From Acidimicrobiales bacterium (GTDB lineage Bacteria > Actinomycetota > Acidimicrobiia > Acidimicrobiales > JAHEJN01), in NCBI GenBank assembly GCA_024638845.1, contig JAHEJN010000030.1, positions 1 through 33,094 of the forward strand: a stretch of 33,094 bases of DNA, written 5' to 3'. Both the position numbers and the translations under genes were made by a program. This document shows positions 14,972-23,131 of the stretch, piece by piece. Numbering within the stretch: the first letter of the stretch is position 1; each line of letters opens with the position of its first letter. A model generated the notes under the pieces. That model did not search any database, was not told the origin of the DNA, and saw only the letters and a program-made list of their open reading frames with translations.

Positions 14972-16826
14972 CAGCGCGCACCAGACGACGCTGCTCGGCG
15001 TGGTCGTACTCGACGGTTCCATCGCTGCGCACCACGCCGTCGGAGCAGCGGGTCTCGACCCGGCCCCCGTCGAACTGCTCGTCGTACAACGCGCGATAGG
15101 CGCCGCCGAGAGCCAGGAGCTCGGCGTGTGAGCCGCTCTCGACGATCTGGCCCCGATCGACCACGTGGATCGTGTCTGCCGCCTGGATGGTCGACAGTCG
15201 GTGGGCGACGGCCAGAGTCGTGCGCCCCGAGACGAGCTCGCCGAGGGCCCGCTGGATGCGTCGCTCCGACGTCGTGTCGAGCGCAGAGGTCGCCTCGTCG
15301 AGCACCAGCACCCGAGGATCGGCCAACAACACCCTGGCGATGGCTATGCGCTGGCGCTCACCACCGGACAGTCGCGTCCCGCGTTCGCCGACAACCGTGT
15401 CGTACCCGTCGACGAACTCGAGGATCCGGTCGTGGATAGCCGCCCTCCGGGCCGCTTCGACGATGTCGTCGATCGTGGCGTCGCTCCGTCCGTACGCGAT
15501 GTTGGCACGGAGGCTCCCGGCGAACAGATAGCTCTCCTGGGTCACGAAACCGACGCTGTTGGCCAGCGACGAGAAGCTGAGATCTCGGAGATCGTGACCG
15601 TCGATGGTCACCGACCCCTCTCGAGGGTCATAGAGCCGGGCGACCAGCTGCAACACCGTGGACTTGCCCGCTCCCGAGGGCCCGACCAGGGCTATGAGCT
15701 GCCCGGGCTCGGCGGTGAAGTCGATACCGTCGAGCGCAGCCACGTCGGCTTCGGGATAGGCGAAGCGCACGTTCTCGAACGCCACCACGCCGGTGATCGT
15801 GCGGCGATCGAGCTCGATCGCCGACCGCTCCTCGACGATCTCGGGTTCGACGTCGAGATAGGCGAAGATACGACCGAAGAGCGCCTTGGCCGAGCTGAGC
15901 TCCACGATCGTCTCGAGCATGCGGGCCACCGGGAAGAACAGCCGGGACTGGAGCGTGGTGAAGGCCACGACCGTGCCGGCGCTGATGTCGGCGCCACCGT
16001 CGATGGCGAAACCCGCCGCCAGATAGACCACCACCGGTGTGATGCCGAGAAACGTCTGCACCATCGTGAAGAACGTCTGGCCGATCACCTGCTGGCGCTG
16101 CGATGCCTCGGCCAGCTGTGCGCTCGCGTCCTGGAACCGATCGATCTCGCGCTGCTGCTGACCGAAGAGCTTCGCCAGGGTGATGCCCGACACCGAGAGT
16201 GTCTCCTGGGTGATCACCGACATCGCGGCCGTGTGTTGCTGGGCCTCACGGGTGTACTGCTTGCGGCGGGCGCCCACCCACCGGGTGGCAAGGACGAACA
16301 GGGGTACGACCAGCAGGGTCACGATCGTGAGCTGCCACGAGAGGATGAGCATGGCGACGACGGCGCTGGCGAAGGTGATCGCGTTCGACAGGATCGACGA
16401 CAGGGTGGTCGTGACGGCGTTCTGGGCGTTCGAGACATCACTCGACAGCCGGCTCTGGAGATCCCCGGTCCGGGCACCGGAGAAGAACGAGAGCGACTGG
16501 GACTGGAGGTGCACATACAGTCGATCGCGGAGATCGCGCAGAACGGTCTGACCCAGCCGGTTCGTCTCGATCGTCTGCAGCACACCCAGCCCGCCCGACA
16601 CCAGCGCGATGGTCACCATGGCCACGACGAGTCCGACGAGCAGGCCGAGCCGCACCCCGTCGGCGCCGAACAAGGCTCGATCGAACACCGCCTGAACGAG
16701 CAGCGGATTGGCGATTCCGATGACCGACGAGGTGACCACCACCACCACCACGTAGATCACCCGACGGCGATGGGGGTGGAACAGCGCCGCTATCCGTTTC
16801 CAGGAAACTTCGTTCGCTTCGACCAT
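14964..16826 (-). CDS. ABC exporter half-transporter (fused membrane and ATPase domains)
   Basis: The 620-residue protein has six predicted membrane helices in the first 320 residues (exporter type 1) followed by a nucleotide-binding domain. That domain contains GPSGAGKST (Walker A), LSGGERQRIAIARVLL (signature), VLVLDEATSALD (Walker B) and AVAHRLST (H-loop). All catalytic residues are present. It should work as a homodimer or with a partner and export a lipid, drug or peptide. No partner half-transporter is adjacent, so a homodimer is more likely. The start is ATG 16826, with no strong ribosome site. The charged C-terminal tail of about 35 residues is a divergent extension. Confidence 0.92.
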   Translation of the reverse strand: MVEANEVSWKRIAALFHPHRRRVIYVVVVVVTSSVIGIANPLLVQAVFDRALFGADGVRLGLLVGLVVAMVTIALVSGGLGVLQTIETNRLGQTVLRDLRDRLYVHLQSQSLSFFSGARTGDLQSRLSSDVSNAQNAVTTTLSSILSNAITFASAVVAMLILSWQLTIVTLLVVPLFVLATRWVGARRKQYTREAQQHTAAMSVITQETLSVSGITLAKLFGQQQREIDRFQDASAQLAEASQRQQVIGQTFFTMVQTFLGITPVVVYLAAGFAIDGGADISAGTVVAFTTLQSRLFFPVARMLETIVELSSAKALFGRIFAYLDVEPEIVEERSAIELDRRTITGVVAFENVRFAYPEADVAALDGIDFTAEPGQLIALVGPSGAGKSTVLQLVARLYDPREGSVTIDGHDLRDLSFSSLANSVGFVTQESYLFAGSLRANIAYGRSDATIDDIVEAARRAAIHDRILEFVDGYDTVVGERGTRLSGGERQRIAIARVLLADPRVLVLDEATSALDTTSERRIQRALGELVSGRTTLAVAHRLSTIQAADTIHVVDRGQIVESGSHAELLALGGAYRALYDEQFDGGRVETRCSDGVVRSDGTVEYDHAEQRRLVRAAR

Positions 16827-16876
16827 CGGGCCAGCATGTCAGAACGACTCGGCTCCCCGGCAGGACCGCATGCCTG

Positions 16877-17920
16877 TCACCGCATGAGTGCCAGCAAGGT
16901 TTCGGGGATCTTCGACGGTGACACCAGCTCGACATAGCGCCCGCCGCCGACGCGGGCGAGCTCGGCCGCCTCGGGTGGCGAGTCGGGCGGGGCGATCACG
17001 TGCAACTCGTCGAGCAGGCGCGCCGCGGCGACGGGATCGCCGCCCACGGTGGCGTTGCCGTCGGACAGCAGCACCGCCACCTTGCGACTCGATCTCGAGC
17101 GATTCAACTGATCGATCGCCGCATGCACTCCCAGTTCGAGATTGGTGGTGCCGAATCCCCGTAGCGACAGGACGTCGTCGATCACGTCGTCTACCGGCCG
17201 CGCTTCGTTCTGACCCTTGACGATCACCGCGTCACGAGCGATGGCGACGACGCTGTAGTCGTCGGGCGCGCGAAGCGCGATGACTGCCGCTGCGAGCGCG
17301 GCGGCAGCCAGGCGGTCGCCGCCCATCGAGCCGCTCCAGTCGACGATGAGACACAAGGCGTGATCCGAGCGCGCCCACGAACGGGCGGTGAGATCGTCGA
17401 GATCGGTGGCGGTACCTCGGCCGCGGGCTTCGGCCACGGCGAGCAACGAGGAATCGAGGTCGAGGTCGGCGCCCTCGCTCCAGGGTTCGCGGCGGAGTCG
17501 ATCGACGCCGCGGCGGCGCCCGTTCCCCCTTCGAGCCAGATCGAGCACCACCCGCCCGGCCAATCGGCGAGCGAGGTCGCGTAGGGCGCGATCGGAGGAG
17601 CCATGGGCGGCGACCAGCGTGATGAGCGCCTCGTCGGGATCTTCGGCGAAGGCCTGCGACCAGGCATCGAGGTCGAGCATCCCCGCCTCGGGTGAGAGCT
17701 CGTTGAACGCAGGCTGCTGCATCAGCTGCGGTCTCGGCACCGTTCGCTGGCGGGCCTCGGCGACGGCCTGTTGGGCATCGGCGCCTTCGAGGATCTCGCC
17801 GTCATCGAGGGAGTTGCCCCGCGGCGGTTGGCCTACGGGGTCGGCGCTTTTCCCGAAGGGGGCGCCTTGCCCGAATCGGCACCTGCCTCGGCGATGCGCT
17901 CGGCGAAGGCGGCCCGCCAC
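16877..17920 (-). CDS. VWA-domain protein paired with MoxR ATPase
   Basis: The protein carries a C-terminal von Willebrand A domain (about 185-345) with a complete MIDAS site: DWSGS (Asp194, Ser196, Ser198), a Thr in GFGTTNLELG, and LLSDGNAT. It resembles the subunit-D-like partners of MoxR/BchI-type AAA+ ATPases, which act in metal insertion or protein-complex assembly. It follows the MoxR gene, with which it overlaps or nearly abuts. The start is uncertain: GTG 17920 lies 85 bases inside moxR with AGGAG just upstream, and the first 28 residues look like out-of-frame moxR sequence. The next in-frame start is GTG 17740, but the reading frame between looks coding. Confidence 0.82.
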   Translation of the reverse strand: MAGRLRRAHRRGRCRFGQGAPFGKSADPVGQPPRGNSLDDGEILEGADAQQAVAEARQRTVPRPQLMQQPAFNELSPEAGMLDLDAWSQAFAEDPDEALITLVAAHGSSDRALRDLARRLAGRVVLDLARRGNGRRRGVDRLRREPWSEGADLDLDSSLLAVAEARGRGTATDLDDLTARSWARSDHALCLIVDWSGSMGGDRLAAAALAAAVIALRAPDDYSVVAIARDAVIVKGQNEARPVDDVIDDVLSLRGFGTTNLELGVHAAIDQLNRSRSSRKVAVLLSDGNATVGGDPVAAARLLDELHVIAPPDSPPEAAELARVGGGRYVELVSPSKIPETLLALMR

Positions 17921-18771
17921 AGCTCCTCGACGACCTCGTCGGCCGAGCGGCCCGATCCCTCGTACAGACGGATGCGACCCGACAACGCGGTCTTGGCGGC
18001 GTCGAGGGAGACGGCCAGGTCGTCGACATCGGTCGATCGGAGGGCGGCCAGTTGCTGGGTGACGAGCTCCATGTCGATCGCACCGCGAACCGACGATCCG
18101 ACGCGGATGTCGGCATGCGACCGCGTGCTGCGGGCGAGGGCAACCGTGAGCCGGGTCCGTTCTGCCTCGACCGGTTCACCTTCGGCCTGATGCACGGCGG
18201 CCGCCACGATGTCGACTTCGTCGACGTCGGTCTGGTAGCCCATCTCGACGCGACAGGTCCGGTCGTAGATCGCGGCCGAGATCCGACCGGTTCCGACCGC
18301 GTCGAAGGGATTCATGGCCGCAACCATGCGAAAGCCGTGCTCAGCGGGGAAGATGCCGACGCGCGGCACGTGTACTTCGCGCTCGGCCATGACGGTGACG
18401 AGCACGTTGAGGGTCTCCTCGGGTACCCGGTTGATCTCCTCGACGTACAGGAGCGATCCGGCGCGAAGCGCGGTCAGGAGCGGTCCGTCGACGAACGTGT
18501 CGGCGCTGTACCCGCGTTCGAGCACCTGGGCGGGGTCGTGTGATCCGAGCAACCGGGCCGGGGTGAGCTCGGCGTTGCCCTCGACGAAGACGAACTCGGT
18601 CCCGATCACCGAAGCCACGCTGCGCAGGAGCGTCGACTTCCCGGTGCCGGGCGGGCCTTCGAGCAGCACGTTGCGCCCCGCGGCGAGGGCGGCGAGCACC
18701 AGCTCGGTCTCGCGTCGGCGACCGACCACCGCGGTTTCGACCGTTGCCAGCGCCGACGGTGCGAGGTTCAT
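17833..18771 (-). CDS. MoxR-family AAA+ ATPase
   Basis: The 312-residue ATPase has Walker A GPPGTGKS (39-46), a Walker B/sensor region SLLYVEEINRVPEETLNVL and the following MAEREVHVPRVG and MVAAMNPFD segments seen in MoxR and Mg-chelatase I-like proteins. It probably forms a ring that works with the VWA protein encoded next. The start is ATG 18771 because a perfect TAnnnT box (TATGGT, 18784-18779) ends 7 bases upstream, giving a leaderless mRNA; ATG 18783 would overlap that box. The C terminus has a short Gly-Lys-Ala-Pro repeat tail. The target complex is unknown. Confidence 0.88.
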   Translation of the reverse strand: MNLAPSALATVETAVVGRRRETELVLAALAAGRNVLLEGPPGTGKSTLLRSVASVIGTEFVFVEGNAELTPARLLGSHDPAQVLERGYSADTFVDGPLLTALRAGSLLYVEEINRVPEETLNVLVTVMAEREVHVPRVGIFPAEHGFRMVAAMNPFDAVGTGRISAAIYDRTCRVEMGYQTDVDEVDIVAAAVHQAEGEPVEAERTRLTVALARSTRSHADIRVGSSVRGAIDMELVTQQLAALRSTDVDDLAVSLDAAKTALSGRIRLYEGSGRSADEVVEELWRAAFAERIAEAGADSGKAPPSGKAPTP

Positions 18772-18778
18772 CGCGGTG

Positions 18779-18784
18779 ACCATA
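18779..18784 (-). promoter_or_regulatory. -10 box of the MoxR-VWA operon
   Basis: On the minus strand TATGGT ends 7 bases before the moxR ATG. No ribosome site is present, so it decides the start. Confidence 0.6.
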
Positions 18785-18873
18785 GATGCTGGCCTCAGCC
18801 GACGACGAACAGCGAGCTCGGCCTCGCGGTAGTTTCGTCCGAGCCACTGCGTGTCGACCCGACGAATGACCTC

Positions 18874-19176
18874 ATGACCGACCCCGACGAAACCGAGCCC
18901 GAGAAGTCCGGGCCCGGTGCTCACGACCCGACCGAGCCCCTCGACGACACCACTCCGCTTCCGTCCCCAGAGCCGACCGCGGCCCGCGAAGAACCCGACC
19001 CCGACCGAGTCGATCAGGCCGAGGTGCTGCGCTTCATGGCTCGGCGGTTGCTCATCTGGGGGGTGCCGTTGGTCCTCATCGGCGTCCTGCTCGTCGCCCT
19101 CGGTCTGCCGGTCTGGATCATCGTCGTCGCCCTGCTGGCCGCGCTGGCGATCGTGGTGTTCGAGCTCGACCTCTAG
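18874..19176 (+). CDS. small membrane protein with acidic Pro-rich N terminus
   Basis: The 100-residue protein has a polar, acidic, Pro-rich N-terminal half (1-52) and two closely spaced hydrophobic segments near 58-76 and 78-96, ending FELDL. This suggests a small integral membrane protein with a cytoplasmic acidic tail. No family is recognised. The start is ATG 18874; a -10-like TAGTTT lies at 18830-18835, divergent from the moxR promoter. Its stop is one base from the stop of the convergent diguanylate cyclase gene. Confidence 0.7.
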   Translation: MTDPDETEPEKSGPGAHDPTEPLDDTTPLPSPEPTAAREEPDPDRVDQAEVLRFMARRLLIWGVPLVLIGVLLVALGLPVWIIVVALLAALAIVVFELDL

Positions 19177-19177
19177 G

Positions 19178-20416
19178 TCAGGTGTTGTCGGGCGAGGGAG
19201 CGCTCACGGTCACCCTTTCGGCCTCGGCTCGCCGGTCGGGGCGGGCCGCGACCTGCTCCTTCGCTCGGGTGATGCTGTCGTTCAGCGGAGCTCGCACCCT
19301 GTTCTTCTCCGCGTACATGAGCGTGTCGGCGGTCTTGAACAGCTCGGCGATGGATACCCCGTCGACCGGCGACCAGGCCGTTCCCACGCTGGCCGTGACG
19401 CGGACATCGGCCGCCGACGAGAACCTGACCGGGATCTCCAGCGCCGCTCGCACACGCACGGCCAGCGCCTCGAGCTCCGAACGTCGGTGCACGACCGGGA
19501 CGAGCACGGCGAATTCGTCGCCACCGACGCGCACGGCCAGTTCGCCGCGTCGGGTGATCTCGAGCAGGCGACGAGCGACCTCCACCAGTACCCGGTCACC
19601 CAAGGCGTGGCCACCCGTGTCGTTCACCGCCTTGAAGCGGTTCAGGTCGATCAACACGAGCCCGACGTGGCCGCCCTGTCGTAGCGCGCTGGCGATGGCG
19701 GCACCGCCGCGTTCATTGAGCGCAGATCGGTTCGCCAACCCGGTGAGGGGATCGATCATGGCAACCCGGCGCTGGGTCTCGGTCTCGCCCCAGCTCTGGC
19801 GCAACAGCCCCCGGGCCAGCGCAAGACCCAATCCCCAGGCCAGCAGCACGCTGCCGACGATGATCGCGATCGACCCGATCGGATACCGCGACCCGAGGGC
19901 CGCGACATCAGGGTCGGCAACGGTGGCGGTGAGTATCGCTACCGGCTGGGACACCAGAGGCGGCCGAATCGGGAGCCGGTAGGTGACCCACGTGATGCTC
20001 GTCTCGTCCGAGCGTGCCATGGTCGCGGTCGGTGAGGTGAACCCAGCGTCGACGGCTTCGAGGCCGACGGCTTCACCCCATGTCCAGATCGGTGTTCCGT
20101 CGGCGTCGGTCAGCATCGCGCCGACGAGACTCGAGCGCGCACCGAAGGACGTCGGCACGATGCGATCGAGATCGCCGACCGCACCCGGCGCCAGCGGACC
20201 CTGGAAGTCGTCGGCGTTCAGGACCGACCAGAGATCGTGCTCGATGTCGCCTTGGCGAACGGTGGCGGCCGCGTCGAGTCCGCTGCTTCGCGCCGAACCG
20301 GTGGCGACGAACCCGATCACGACGCTGAGTGCGCCCGCACACACGACCATGAGCACGAAGAACGTCAAGAGCTTGGCTCGGGACGCCCGGCTCGGGCGGC
20401 GCTGGTTCGCGGTCAC
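19178..20416 (-). CDS. membrane diguanylate cyclase (GGDEF domain)
   Basis: The 412-residue protein should make cyclic di-GMP from GTP at the membrane. It has two membrane helices (about 15-38 and 180-203) that flank an extracytoplasmic region of about 140 residues with no recognised sensor fold. A GGDEF domain (about 218-385) follows, with the intact active-site loop GGDEF (298-302) and the substrate segment IDLNRFKAVNDTGGHALGD. The inhibitory I-site position reads RRGE (289-292) instead of RxxD, so product feedback may be weak. The start is GTG 20416, with a -10-like GATACT ending 6 bases upstream. A cyclic-nucleotide-binding protein lies divergent to it. Confidence 0.9.
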   Translation of the reverse strand: MTANQRRPSRASRAKLLTFFVLMVVCAGALSVVIGFVATGSARSSGLDAAATVRQGDIEHDLWSVLNADDFQGPLAPGAVGDLDRIVPTSFGARSSLVGAMLTDADGTPIWTWGEAVGLEAVDAGFTSPTATMARSDETSITWVTYRLPIRPPLVSQPVAILTATVADPDVAALGSRYPIGSIAIIVGSVLLAWGLGLALARGLLRQSWGETETQRRVAMIDPLTGLANRSALNERGGAAIASALRQGGHVGLVLIDLNRFKAVNDTGGHALGDRVLVEVARRLLEITRRGELAVRVGGDEFAVLVPVVHRRSELEALAVRVRAALEIPVRFSSAADVRVTASVGTAWSPVDGVSIAELFKTADTLMYAEKNRVRAPLNDSITRAKEQVAARPDRRAEAERVTVSAPSPDNT

Positions 20417-20422
20417 GGGTGG

Positions 20423-20428
20423 AGTATC
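20423..20428 (-). promoter_or_regulatory. -10 box of the GGDEF gene
   Basis: On the minus strand GATACT ends 6 bases before the GTG start, with no ribosome site. It implies a leaderless transcript. Confidence 0.45.
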
Positions 20429-20551
20429 GCGTTCTCCCCTCGCTCGAGCCGGGTATGTTCCCGAAGTACCCGGGGTCGATGAGTCGATCGGCCCAGAGAC
20501 CCTTGCCTTCGGGGATCGCGGAGAGTCTTCGCGTCGCCCGGATCGCTCCGC

Positions 20552-20557
20552 TACGCT
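20552..20557 (+). promoter_or_regulatory. -10 box of the cyclic-nucleotide-binding gene
   Basis: TACGCT fits TAnnnT and would start the mRNA about 20 bases before the GTG at 20585, leaving room for the GGGAGA ribosome site at 20575-20580. Confidence 0.45.
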
Positions 20558-20584
20558 GCCCAGGTCCTCGTCTCGGGAGAAGAA

Positions 20585-21007
20585 GTGGCCAAGAACGACA
20601 TCGACGCACACCTGGCGGCCAATCCGCTCTTCCAGGGCCTGTCGAAGAAGGAACTGCGCACCGTCTCGCAGCTCATGACCGAGATCACGGTGGCGGCCGG
20701 CACCACGCTCATCGAACAGGACACCGTCGGTCGCGAGTGCATGATCATCGTCGACGGTGTCGCAGTCGTCCGCCGCAACGGCCGCAAGATCGCCACTCTC
20801 GGGGCCGGCGACATCATGGGTGAGCTGTCGATCCTGTCGGGCCTGCCCCGCACCGCCACCGTCGTGGCCCAGACCGACCTGGTCGTCGAATCCCTCAATC
20901 GTCGAGAGCTCATGTCGCTGCTCGACGACAGCCCCCTCATCGCGAAGAAGATCCTGTTGCACGCAATCACGTCGCTGCATGATCTCGCCACGAGCCACGT
21001 GTCCTGA
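20585..21007 (+). CDS. single-domain cyclic-nucleotide-binding protein
   Basis: The 140-residue protein is one CRP/PKA-type cyclic-nucleotide-binding domain with no DNA-binding or enzyme domain attached. The phosphate-binding cassette GELSILSGLPRTATVV (79-94) retains the key Glu80 and Arg89, so it is likely to bind cAMP or cGMP. The N-terminal HLAANPLFQGLSKKEL is the usual helical lead-in. It may act as a regulatory subunit in trans. The start is GTG 20585 with GGGAGA 4-5 bases upstream. The divergent neighbour is a diguanylate cyclase, which suggests a nucleotide-signalling pair, but this is only context. Confidence 0.87.
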   Translation: MAKNDIDAHLAANPLFQGLSKKELRTVSQLMTEITVAAGTTLIEQDTVGRECMIIVDGVAVVRRNGRKIATLGAGDIMGELSILSGLPRTATVVAQTDLVVESLNRRELMSLLDDSPLIAKKILLHAITSLHDLATSHVS

Positions 21008-21028
21008 CACCACCCCGCCGTCACTGCG

Positions 21029-21058
21029 GTTGTCGCCCCCTCAGAAGCGCAATAGGGT
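21029..21058 (+). promoter_or_regulatory. promoter of the 93-residue membrane protein
   Basis: TTGTCG (21029-21034) and TAGGGT (21053-21058) are 18 bases apart. The ATG lies 10 bases after the -10 box, so the leader is at most a few bases. Confidence 0.6.
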
Positions 21059-21068
21059 TCCATCTCTC

Positions 21069-21350
21069 ATGCCATTGTCCGTACTACTGATCGCCGCCGC
21101 CGTCGTTGCGCTCACCACGTTGTTGCTGTTGCGCGTCTCGGGCGCCGGCCGTGAGCTGTTCGGCCGTGACTCCTGGATGCTCGGCTCGCGTCACGACAAC
21201 GACGGATTCTTGCGAGACGCCCGGGCCTTCATCGAAGACCACGCGTTCTGGTCACTCGACCCCGAAGCCGAACGCGACTTCTGGCACGAGGTTCCCGACG
21301 ACGAGGACGACGACGGCGAGTCCGGTATCGCCGCTGCCTCCGGCGACTGA
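21069..21350 (+). CDS. small membrane protein, unknown
   Basis: The 93-residue protein has one N-terminal membrane helix (about 3-21), a basic stretch (RVSGAGRELFGR), and an acidic C-terminal tail with runs of Asp and Glu. I recognise no family. A good promoter lies directly upstream and there is no ribosome site. It sits between the cyclic-nucleotide-binding gene and a convergent methyltransferase. Confidence 0.65.
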   Translation: MPLSVLLIAAAVVALTTLLLLRVSGAGRELFGRDSWMLGSRHDNDGFLRDARAFIEDHAFWSLDPEAERDFWHEVPDDEDDDGESGIAAASGD

Positions 21351-21372
21351 GCAATCACCCGTCAGGGGCGAT

Positions 21373-22266
21373 TCATCGACGAATGATCCACAGCTGAGCG
21401 CCCGGATTGGCAGCGGCGGCCGGTATCGCTCCGAGGTAGCGTCGGCGATCGCGGGCATGGAGCCACGACGTGAACAACGTGACGGCGAAGGCGTCGTTGA
21501 ACTGGAGAAACGCTCGGAGCAGATAGGCCTCAGACCACGCCCTGCGCTCCTCGACCCACTTCCGCGGGTACTCGAATCCGTCGAAGACATCGTGCACGTG
21601 CACCGAAACGCCGGGAGCCAAGCGCGGCAACACCTCGAACACGAGGTGATTCACGTCGGCACCGGCGCGCACGACGTGGGTCGAGTCGATGAACAACACA
21701 TCACCCGCCTCGAGTTGCTCGAAGACGGCAGAGGCCGTGTCCTGCACCGCCTCCCTACGGAGCGAGAAGTCGGCCGGAACCTCGCCGGCGAGAGCTTCGA
21801 GCAACCGTGACGGATGGGGATCGATGCACACGATCTCGGTGTGGTCCAAGAAGCGGTCGCGCACGTCGAGGGCGACCGCCGTCGACCAACCCGAACCGAC
21901 CTCGACATAGCGACGGGGGGACAGATGGCGCAACATGGCCCCCAACACCACGGCGTCGCCGACGACGTAGGGCCGGTTGTCGGCGCGGTATCGAGTGGCG
22001 GGGGACGACGACGGATCGGCGAAGGGCAGGGACGCGGCCAACCCACCGAGCTCGTCGAGCAGCGACCACTGCTCGGCCTCGCGCAGGTCGATGCCTGGCG
22101 CCTTCTCCAATGGGCTCCAGATGCTGTCGGCGCGGCGGGCGATGTCGGCCAGGTCTGGGTACGGCGAGTAGTAGTGACCGGGTCGGGTCCGTGCAAGGTA
22201 CCCAGCCCGGCGGACCGGCGTCGGCAGGTGGGCGTAGAGCTGTTCGATCCATTCAGGAACCGGCAC
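21373..22266 (-). CDS. class I SAM-dependent methyltransferase
   Basis: The 297-residue protein has the SAM-binding motif YVEVGSGWSTAVALDV (120-135), an acidic end of the second strand (IDPHP), and a later VLFIDSTHVV strand followed by HVHDVFDGFEYP. This is the layout of the Methyltransf_24 group, often found with glycan or secondary-metabolite genes. The N-terminal 100 residues are a separate helical region. The start is GTG 22266 because TACGGT (22279-22274) ends exactly 7 bases before it; GTG 22284, 18 bases earlier, would overlap that box. The acceptor is unknown. Confidence 0.83.
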   Translation of the reverse strand: MPVPEWIEQLYAHLPTPVRRAGYLARTRPGHYYSPYPDLADIARRADSIWSPLEKAPGIDLREAEQWSLLDELGGLAASLPFADPSSSPATRYRADNRPYVVGDAVVLGAMLRHLSPRRYVEVGSGWSTAVALDVRDRFLDHTEIVCIDPHPSRLLEALAGEVPADFSLRREAVQDTASAVFEQLEAGDVLFIDSTHVVRAGADVNHLVFEVLPRLAPGVSVHVHDVFDGFEYPRKWVEERRAWSEAYLLRAFLQFNDAFAVTLFTSWLHARDRRRYLGAIPAAAANPGAQLWIIRR

Positions 22267-22273
22267 GGGCCGA

Positions 22274-22279
22274 ACCGTA
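22274..22279 (-). promoter_or_regulatory. -10 box of the methyltransferase gene
   Basis: On the minus strand TACGGT ends 7 bases before GTG 22266. It favours this start over the longer frame. Confidence 0.5.
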
Positions 22280-22312
22280 GCCACCGGGCACCGGCCTCGC
22301 TCCCGTGAGTTC

Positions 22313-22318
22313 TACACT
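22313..22318 (+). promoter_or_regulatory. -10 box upstream of the 22364 gene pair
   Basis: TACACT fits TAnnnT and would give a leader of about 38 bases. A small CCGGC-CATCA-GCCGG hairpin lies inside that leader. Confidence 0.45.
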
Positions 22319-22363
22319 TGTTCGCTGCCGGCCATCAGCCGGACCCTTCTCCCCGATGATGCC

Positions 22364-23131
22364 ATGACCAACTCCGAGATGATCGTGCTGTTCGCGCTGG
22401 CGATGCTGGCCCTCGCGTTGGTGGCGATCGCCGTCGATTGGGTCGGCAAGCCGATCCACCGACGGTTCATTCCCAAGATCTACCGCTACCCCGAAGAGCT
22501 CGCCCCACCGCCCGATCCGAGCCTGACCCAGTGGTCCGACGACACCTTTCGCATTCCCGAGAATCCGCCTGACGATGCCCCCATCGAGTACGCCGACGGT
22601 TCGACGGAATGGACCGATGCCGTTCTGGTGATTCCGGAGATCACCGACGCCACCGCAAATACCCCGCCCCTGTTCGCGGAGATCCCCGACCAAGCCACCG
22701 AAGAAGATCAGGCCGTCGAAGAAGAGGCACCAGAAGCCGAGTCGGCGGGGCCGGAACCGCAATCGGACGCTGTCGATTCCGAGCTCGGCGAGGCGGCCGA
22801 GCCGGTCGATCCACCCGACCTTCCCCCCCGGAGCACCGGATGGCGCCCCGGCCAGTACGTGTTCAACCGCACGCGAAGCGGCAACGAACCCTCACCCAAC
22901 GCGATACGCCGCCGGTTCTGGAAGAACGTCGGTGTCAGCGATCACGTCGTCGCCTTCGGAGCCCTGAATGCCGAACGACTGGCCGCCGGCCAGCCACCCA
23001 TGCGGCGCAACGCCCGCACCGGAGCCATGGAGACCATGACGTTGCGGGTCACCGACTACCGCCGAGCATCGGGCCGTGCTCCGTCGCCGACGTGGAACGA
23101 CAACGCAGTCGATCCCTACGCCGTCTCATGA
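22364..23131 (+). CDS. membrane-anchored protein with acidic linker, unknown
   Basis: The 255-residue protein starts with a membrane helix (about 5-25), followed by a Pro-rich region, an acidic low-complexity linker of Glu, Ala and Pro (about 105-150), and a compact C-terminal region (about 155-255) that includes WRPGQYVFNRTRSGNEPSPNAIRRRFWKNVG. The C-terminal part looks folded and basic. I do not recognise the family. The start is ATG 22364. The next gene overlaps by ATGA, so the two are probably translated together. Confidence 0.7.
   Translation: MTNSEMIVLFALAMLALALVAIAVDWVGKPIHRRFIPKIYRYPEELAPPPDPSLTQWSDDTFRIPENPPDDAPIEYADGSTEWTDAVLVIPEITDATANTPPLFAEIPDQATEEDQAVEEEAPEAESAGPEPQSDAVDSELGEAAEPVDPPDLPPRSTGWRPGQYVFNRTRSGNEPSPNAIRRRFWKNVGVSDHVVAFGALNAERLAAGQPPMRRNARTGAMETMTLRVTDYRRASGRAPSPTWNDNAVDPYAVS

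Noticed and set aside
15165-16937. 590-codon open frame on the plus strand with His-rich stretches
   Set aside because: It is opposite the ABC exporter. The His runs come from Val codons read antisense.
22330-22348. CCGGC-CATCA-GCCGG hairpin in the leader of the 22364 gene
   Set aside because: Only five base pairs; expected by chance in DNA this rich in GC, with no second element to suggest regulation.
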